42,230 nucleotides of DNA from NCBI GenBank assembly GCA_002347405.1, contig DDXB01000070.1, positions 1 through 42,230 on the forward strand, given 5' to 3'. Of the stretch, positions 39,268-42,230 are shown one piece after another (positions within the stretch are counted from its first letter, which is position 1; each line of letters starts with the position of its first letter). The notes beneath the pieces are model-generated. The model made no database searches. It was not told the origin of the DNA and saw only the letters and a list, made by a program, of their open reading frames with translations. The translations under genes were made by a program, and so were the position numbers. Source of the stretch: Rhodocyclaceae bacterium UBA2271 (GTDB taxonomy: Bacteria > Pseudomonadota > Gammaproteobacteria > Burkholderiales > Rhodocyclaceae).

Positions 39268-39798
39268 ATGAGTATCCAAACCATTCTGCGCATGGGCGAT
39301 CCCCGCTTGCTGGAGATTGCCCGGCCTGTCCAAGACTTCGCCGATCCGCAACTCGCTGGCCTGATCGAGGACATGTTCGACACCATGGCGGCGGCGGGTG
39401 GCGTCGGCCTGGCGGCACCGCAGATCGGCCGCGGTTTGCAGGTGGTGATCTTCGGCTTCGAGAAAAGCGAACGCTATCCCGAAGCCGAAGCCGTGCCGCA
39501 GACCATCCTGATCAATCCCGTCATTACTCCCCTGACGGACGAGGAGGAGTTGGGCTGGGAAGGGTGCCTGTCGGTTCCCGGCCTGCGCGGCGAGGTGCCG
39601 CGGTATAAACGCATCCGTTACCGCGGCTTCGATCCGGACCGAAAACCAATTGACCGCACGGTGGATGGTTTTCATGCCCGGGTGGTGCAGCACGAGTGCG
39701 ATCACCTGATCGGGAAGTTGTACCCGATGCGAATGCGGGATTTCACCCGTTTTGGCTTTACCGATGTACTCTTCCCCGAGATGACTCAGGATATCTAA
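39268..39798 (+). CDS. def: Peptide deformylase
   Basis: A 176-residue metalloenzyme removing the formyl group from nascent proteins. The three motifs are GVGLAAPQIG, EGCLSVPG and QHECDHLIG, giving the Cys and two His metal ligands and the catalytic Glu. The start at 39268 follows GAGAGAC; the frame from 39205 lies inside the esterase gene. It is not linked to fmt here, so it may be an additional deformylase of the cell. Its stop codon coincides with the left end of MITE copy B. Confidence 0.92.
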   Translation: MSIQTILRMGDPRLLEIARPVQDFADPQLAGLIEDMFDTMAAAGGVGLAAPQIGRGLQVVIFGFEKSERYPEAEAVPQTILINPVITPLTDEEELGWEGCLSVPGLRGEVPRYKRIRYRGFDPDRKPIDRTVDGFHARVVQHECDHLIGKLYPMRMRDFTRFGFTDVLFPEMTQDI

Positions 39799-39913
39799 AG
39801 ATATGCTGATCAAGTCCAGATTCGTCATTCCGGCGAAAGCCGGAATCCAGGAAAATCAACAAGCTGGACACCGGCCTGCGCCGGTGTGACGGACGTGATC
39901 AGTAATTCCCTAG
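39796..39913. repeat. 117-bp MITE-like repeat, copy B
   Basis: It begins TAAAGATATGCTGATCAAG and ends GTGATCAGTAATTCCCTAG, with the same internal hairpins and length as copy A at 14197. The first three bases are the stop codon of def, and it ends 7 bp before the carboxylesterase start, so it separates the two genes. Confidence 0.75.
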
Positions 39914-39920
39914 ATAATTG

Positions 39921-40628
39921 ATGCGCCCAGTCGAGGCCTACGGAAAACCAGTGAAAGACCCGCAAGCCCCCATCGAAATCGAGACCAGCCCCAATCCGGA
40001 ATTCGCGGTGATCTGGATGCATGGCCTTGGCGCGGATGGCTCCGATTTTGTTCCCGTCGTGCCCGAATTGGGGCTGGGTGACACGCCGGCGGTCCGTTTC
40101 GTCTTTCCCCACGCACCCGAGATTCCGGTCACCTGCAACGGTGGTTATGTCATGCGGGCCTGGTACGACATCATGTCACTTGAGCCGGGGAGTCGGCAGG
40201 TCGATGAAGCGGGAATCGTGCAATCCCGGCAAATGATTCGCACCCTGATCGCGCGCGAGAACCAGCGCGGAATTCCGAGCCGCAGGATTTTTCTCGCCGG
40301 CTTTTCGCAAGGCGGTGCCATCGCCTACACCGCGGCGCTGACTCATCCGGAGCCTTTGGCCGGCGTGATTGCCCTATCGACTTATCTGCCCAGCCAGCGT
40401 CTGCTGGCCGAAGAAGCCACCGAAGCCAATCGGGCCACGCCGATCTTTGCCGCCCATGGCACCGCGGACGACGTGGTTGCCATTCAGCTCGGACTGCAGG
40501 CAAGAGATTACTTTAAGAAGTGCGGCTATATGCTTGAATGGCATGAATATCCTATGCCGCACTCCATCTGTCTCGAAGAAATCGAACTCATCGGCGGCTG
40601 GCTCCGGACCAGAATGGCGGCGGGCTGA
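39921..40628 (+). CDS. Phospholipase/carboxylesterase family alpha/beta hydrolase
   Basis: A 235-residue hydrolase of the EstB/acyl-protein thioesterase-like family, with VIWMHGLGADGSDF (oxyanion region), GFSQGGAIAY with the nucleophile Ser, HGTADDVV with Asp and MPHSICLEE with His. It is cytoplasmic, since no signal peptide is seen. The start at 39921 is preceded by an in-frame TTG at 39918 and no clear ribosome site; the MITE insertion may have removed it. The next gene begins one base after its stop. Confidence 0.9.
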   Translation: MRPVEAYGKPVKDPQAPIEIETSPNPEFAVIWMHGLGADGSDFVPVVPELGLGDTPAVRFVFPHAPEIPVTCNGGYVMRAWYDIMSLEPGSRQVDEAGIVQSRQMIRTLIARENQRGIPSRRIFLAGFSQGGAIAYTAALTHPEPLAGVIALSTYLPSQRLLAEEATEANRATPIFAAHGTADDVVAIQLGLQARDYFKKCGYMLEWHEYPMPHSICLEEIELIGGWLRTRMAAG

Positions 40629-40629
40629 A

Positions 40630-41283
40630 TTGAACGACGTAAAACTGAGCCGGTCGTCCCTGAGAACGACCGAGTTGCCAGCCTATCCGGGCATCGCGCT
40701 TGCCGATGTGAGCCTGGTTGTTTCTGACGAGCAGGCTGACGCGGCGCTGATGGCTCTGCTGGGGGCCGACGTGATCGGCTTCGACACCGAATCAAAACCG
40801 ACCTTCCTGAAGGGGGAGGTATCGACCGGCCCCCATCTGATCCAACTCGCCACGGAAACCCGGGCGTATCTCTTCCCCATATCATGGACGCCAGGCCACG
40901 CCGTGCTGAAGACCATTCTTGAGTCACCCTTGGTCCTGAAAGTCGGTTTTGGCCTGGGCAATGACCGCGCAGTATTGCGGTCCCGCCTGGGGATCGAGGT
41001 GCACAACCTGATCGACATGGGCGAGGTTTTGCGCGGTCCCGGCCATCGCGGAACGGTTGGCGCCAAAGTCGCCGTGGCGCATTTCTTCGGGCAGAAGCTC
41101 CAGAAGCACAAGCGCATCGGCACCAGCAACTGGGCCAGCCGGCGTTTGACCGCACAGCAACTGCTGTATGCGGCAAACGATGCGCAGGTGGCGCTGCGGG
41201 TTTATCGGGTCTGGCGGGAAACTCGGGAAACACAGGAAGCGCAGGGGGAAACGCTTAATCCGCCTACCCAAGGTCTCGATTGA
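40630..41283 (+). CDS. 3'-5' exonuclease domain protein (DEDDy, RNase D-like)
   Basis: A 217-residue protein with one DEDD exonuclease domain: VIGFDTESKP (first Asp and Glu), VGFGLGNDRAVL (second Asp) and LLYAANDAQVALRVY (Tyr and last Asp). HRDC domains typical of full RNase D are missing, so it is a stand-alone exonuclease acting on RNA or DNA 3' ends. It starts with TTG at 40630, one base after the esterase stop. The C-terminal tail is rich in Glu, Thr and Gln and is probably disordered. Confidence 0.85.
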   Translation: MNDVKLSRSSLRTTELPAYPGIALADVSLVVSDEQADAALMALLGADVIGFDTESKPTFLKGEVSTGPHLIQLATETRAYLFPISWTPGHAVLKTILESPLVLKVGFGLGNDRAVLRSRLGIEVHNLIDMGEVLRGPGHRGTVGAKVAVAHFFGQKLQKHKRIGTSNWASRRLTAQQLLYAANDAQVALRVYRVWRETRETQEAQGETLNPPTQGLD

Positions 41284-41298
41284 ATCTGGCGAGCATTT

Positions 41299-41574
41299 CT
41301 ACCGATCTTCGCGGGTGTGCCACAGTCGCAGTATGTAAATCGTGGATTCCTGTATTTCGTAGCGCATTTCATACTTGCCGACGAGAATCCGGCGCACCTC
41401 GCGCGGCTCGAACTCTTCCAGTTTTTCACCGATACGCGGATTGGCCAACAGACTGGCGGGTGCTGCCACAAGCGCTTGCACTGCGCGGGCAGCGGCGGAT
41501 TGGTTCACCGGCGCCAGAAAATCGTACAGACGCGCCAAATCGGACAGACCTTTACTGGTCCAGCTCAGCTCCAT
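41299..41574 (-). CDS. ParE/RelE-superfamily toxin
   Basis: A 91-residue protein of the ParE/RelE fold: LSWTSKGLSDLARLYDFLA at the N-terminus, then ANPRIGEKLEEFEPREVRRI, YEMRYEIQESTIYILRLWHTRE. Related toxins poison gyrase or cut mRNA at the ribosome; the resemblance is closer to ParE. Its ATG overlaps the antitoxin stop by one base (TGATG), as in coupled toxin-antitoxin operons. Confidence 0.87.
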   Translation of the reverse strand: MELSWTSKGLSDLARLYDFLAPVNQSAAARAVQALVAAPASLLANPRIGEKLEEFEPREVRRILVGKYEMRYEIQESTIYILRLWHTREDR

Positions 41575-41843
41575 CAGCGGGGGCGCGGCAGCGGTTGGTC
41601 GGAACCGAGACTAGCTGCCCACGCCTGTACGGCTTGATGGTCAATGACTCTTCCGGCATCCACGTCTGCCAATGCCTCGCCGGTCAGCCGTGTGCGCTCC
41701 TCTTCCTGGTCAATCCAGGCAGCTAACGCCTGCTTGACGATCCAGCCGCGCGAGCGGTCAAGGCGGACGGCCAAGCGATCGACTTTTTCAGCCAGCGATA
41801 GCGGCACGTGTGCGGTAAAGACTTTGGTTTCTGCATGTCCCAT
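41574..41843 (-). CDS. ParD/CopG-type ribbon-helix-helix antitoxin
   Basis: An 89-residue protein with an N-terminal ribbon-helix-helix (KVFTAHVPLSLAEKVDRLAV, then SRGWIVKQALAAWI) that should bind the promoter as a dimer, and a charged C-terminal tail that would neutralise the toxin encoded next. The two genes form a complete module located beside a decayed gene copy, a common setting for such systems. Confidence 0.87.
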   Translation of the reverse strand: MGHAETKVFTAHVPLSLAEKVDRLAVRLDRSRGWIVKQALAAWIDQEEERTRLTGEALADVDAGRVIDHQAVQAWAASLGSDQPLPRPR

Positions 41844-41872
41844 GGCGCTTTCCTGTCAAAGTTGGTCATTTG

Positions 41873-41887
41873 CAATCATAGTGATTG
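41873..41887. promoter_or_regulatory. Candidate operator of the toxin-antitoxin operon
   Basis: CAATCA-TAG-TGATTG is a perfect 6-bp inverted repeat 30 bp before the antitoxin start, in an AT-rich patch. It is the natural candidate for binding of the RHH antitoxin. Confidence 0.5.
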
Positions 41888-41912
41888 TGAATGATTTAAA
41901 CAAGGGTGGGCG

Positions 41913-42142
41913 TCGCTGAAAGCATCGACTGGTTCGCGGCAGCAGTTGCCGAAACCAGCCTCGGCCAGCAGCGCGCAGGCGCACAACAGCAGCCACCTGA
42001 GCGGTAGCATCCGTGGATCAAATCCGGGGCCGTCATTCCGGCGCATGCCGGAATCCAGAGAATTCAGCAACATGGACGCCGGCCAGCGCTGGCCGGATGA
42101 ATCAAACGGCGTATTCCTGAAAGCAGAAAAGCAATTCGGCAT
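41913..42142 (-). pseudogene. Internally deleted copy of the AmpD-like amidase gene
   Basis: Reading the minus strand, the fragment starts with the repeat-derived leader (LDSGMRRNDGPG), keeps the signal LPLRWLLLCACALL and then jumps directly to AEAGFGNCCREPVDAFSDA. This matches AEAGFGVWCRQPSPTPLESA, some 170 residues further on in the intact gene at 37650. About 470 bp of the catalytic domain are missing. It retains an ATG before the signal. No activity is expected. Confidence 0.8.
42010..42113. repeat. MITE-like repeat, diverged copy beside the ampD remnant
   Basis: GGATCAAATCC, the hairpin ATTCCGGCGCATGCCGGAAT and CGCCGGCCAGCGCTGGCCGG in order, matching the copy at the intact ampD start. 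It was probably duplicated together with the gene fragment rather than inserted separately. Confidence 0.6.
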
Positions 42143-42230
42143 AGGGGTATGTTGAACGAATGTTGCCCCCCCCTGCGTTAGAATAGTTGTCGCCCCGATA
42201 TGGTCTTGAACTTGGGGGCGATAAGGACGA
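42143..42230. other. End of window, possible leader of a following gene
   Basis: CGCCCC (about 42193) and GGGGCG (about 42217) could pair around an 18-nt loop, and AAGGACGA at the very end could be a ribosome binding site for a plus-strand gene beyond the window. A run of eight C lies near 42165. Nothing more can be said. Confidence 0.25.

Noticed and set aside
39232..39828. A minus-strand frame starting MTNLDLISISL, also seen near 14229
   Set aside because: The shared start is encoded by the MITE-like repeat and the rest is antisense to def.
40930..40960. AAAGTCGGTTTTGGCCTGGGC in two blocks (AAAGTCGG, TTTTGGCCTGGGC) as another 24-bp element copy
   Set aside because: Only the first eight bases match, and KVGFGLGNDR is a normal conserved part of DEDD exonucleases.

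Overview
The window looks like chromosomal DNA of a betaproteobacterium, most likely Rhodocyclales or a close relative. This rests on high GC, the gene families and their order, assimilatory nitrate genes of the NasA/NirBD/NrtABD type, a RelA with a decayed hydrolase domain, and interspersed repeats with a CATTCCGGCG...CCGGAAT core. The lineage is inferred from family resemblance, since no database search was possible.

Layout. (1) 166-4278: a TetR regulator followed by a small membrane protein, a HlyD-type adaptor, an FtsX-type permease and an ABC ATPase, a self-contained export operon. (2) 4279-8585: a decayed zone with a frameshifted HTH antitoxin-like gene, an internally deleted copy of a phosphatase gene, an AsmA gene with a small lipoprotein-like partner, an IS110-family transposase remnant, and the intact inositol-monophosphatase-family gene. 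(3) 8726-17762: a P-type ATPase closely resembling the animal Na,K-ATPase class, a Lon-like AAA protease, RelA, and an acyltransferase. (4) 17773-19375: moaA and mobA for molybdenum cofactor. (5) 19411-27073: a MerR/B12-binding regulator of the CarH/LitR photoreceptor type, divergent from an eight-gene operon (FAD oxidoreductase, DUF1365, cyclopropane-synthase-like methyltransferase, chalcone-isomerase-like protein, MFS carrier, DUF3833 lipoprotein, SDR, NTF2-like). The divergent promoter holds two identical palindromes 63 bp apart. (6) 27192-28128: a 169-bp tandem duplication and a CDF-like transporter. (7) 28118-37570: the nitrate/nitrite assimilation operon nrtA-nrtB-nrtD-nirB-nirD-nasA and its antiterminator nasT. 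The leader has a candidate NtrC site, a near-perfect sigma-54 promoter, two ANTAR-target hairpins and an overlapping terminator. (8) 37650-41283: AmpD-like amidase, SGNH esterase, peptide deformylase, carboxylesterase and a DEDD exonuclease. (9) 41299-42230: a ParE/ParD-type toxin-antitoxin pair and a deleted remnant of the ampD gene.

The genes connect in two main ways. MoaA and MobA supply steps of the cofactor that NasA needs. The nitrate operon is predicted to be switched by nitrogen limitation (NtrC/sigma-54) and by nitrate or nitrite (NasT antitermination). The lipid-modification operon is predicted to be switched by light through B12.

The most unusual structure is a roughly 24-bp element (AAAGTCGGCGCTGGCG, two variable bases, ACGGCG). 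It recurs at least seven times in full or near-full form, mostly inside genes, in both orientations and in different reading frames. It is concentrated in the nitrate cluster and appears to have been domesticated as coding sequence.
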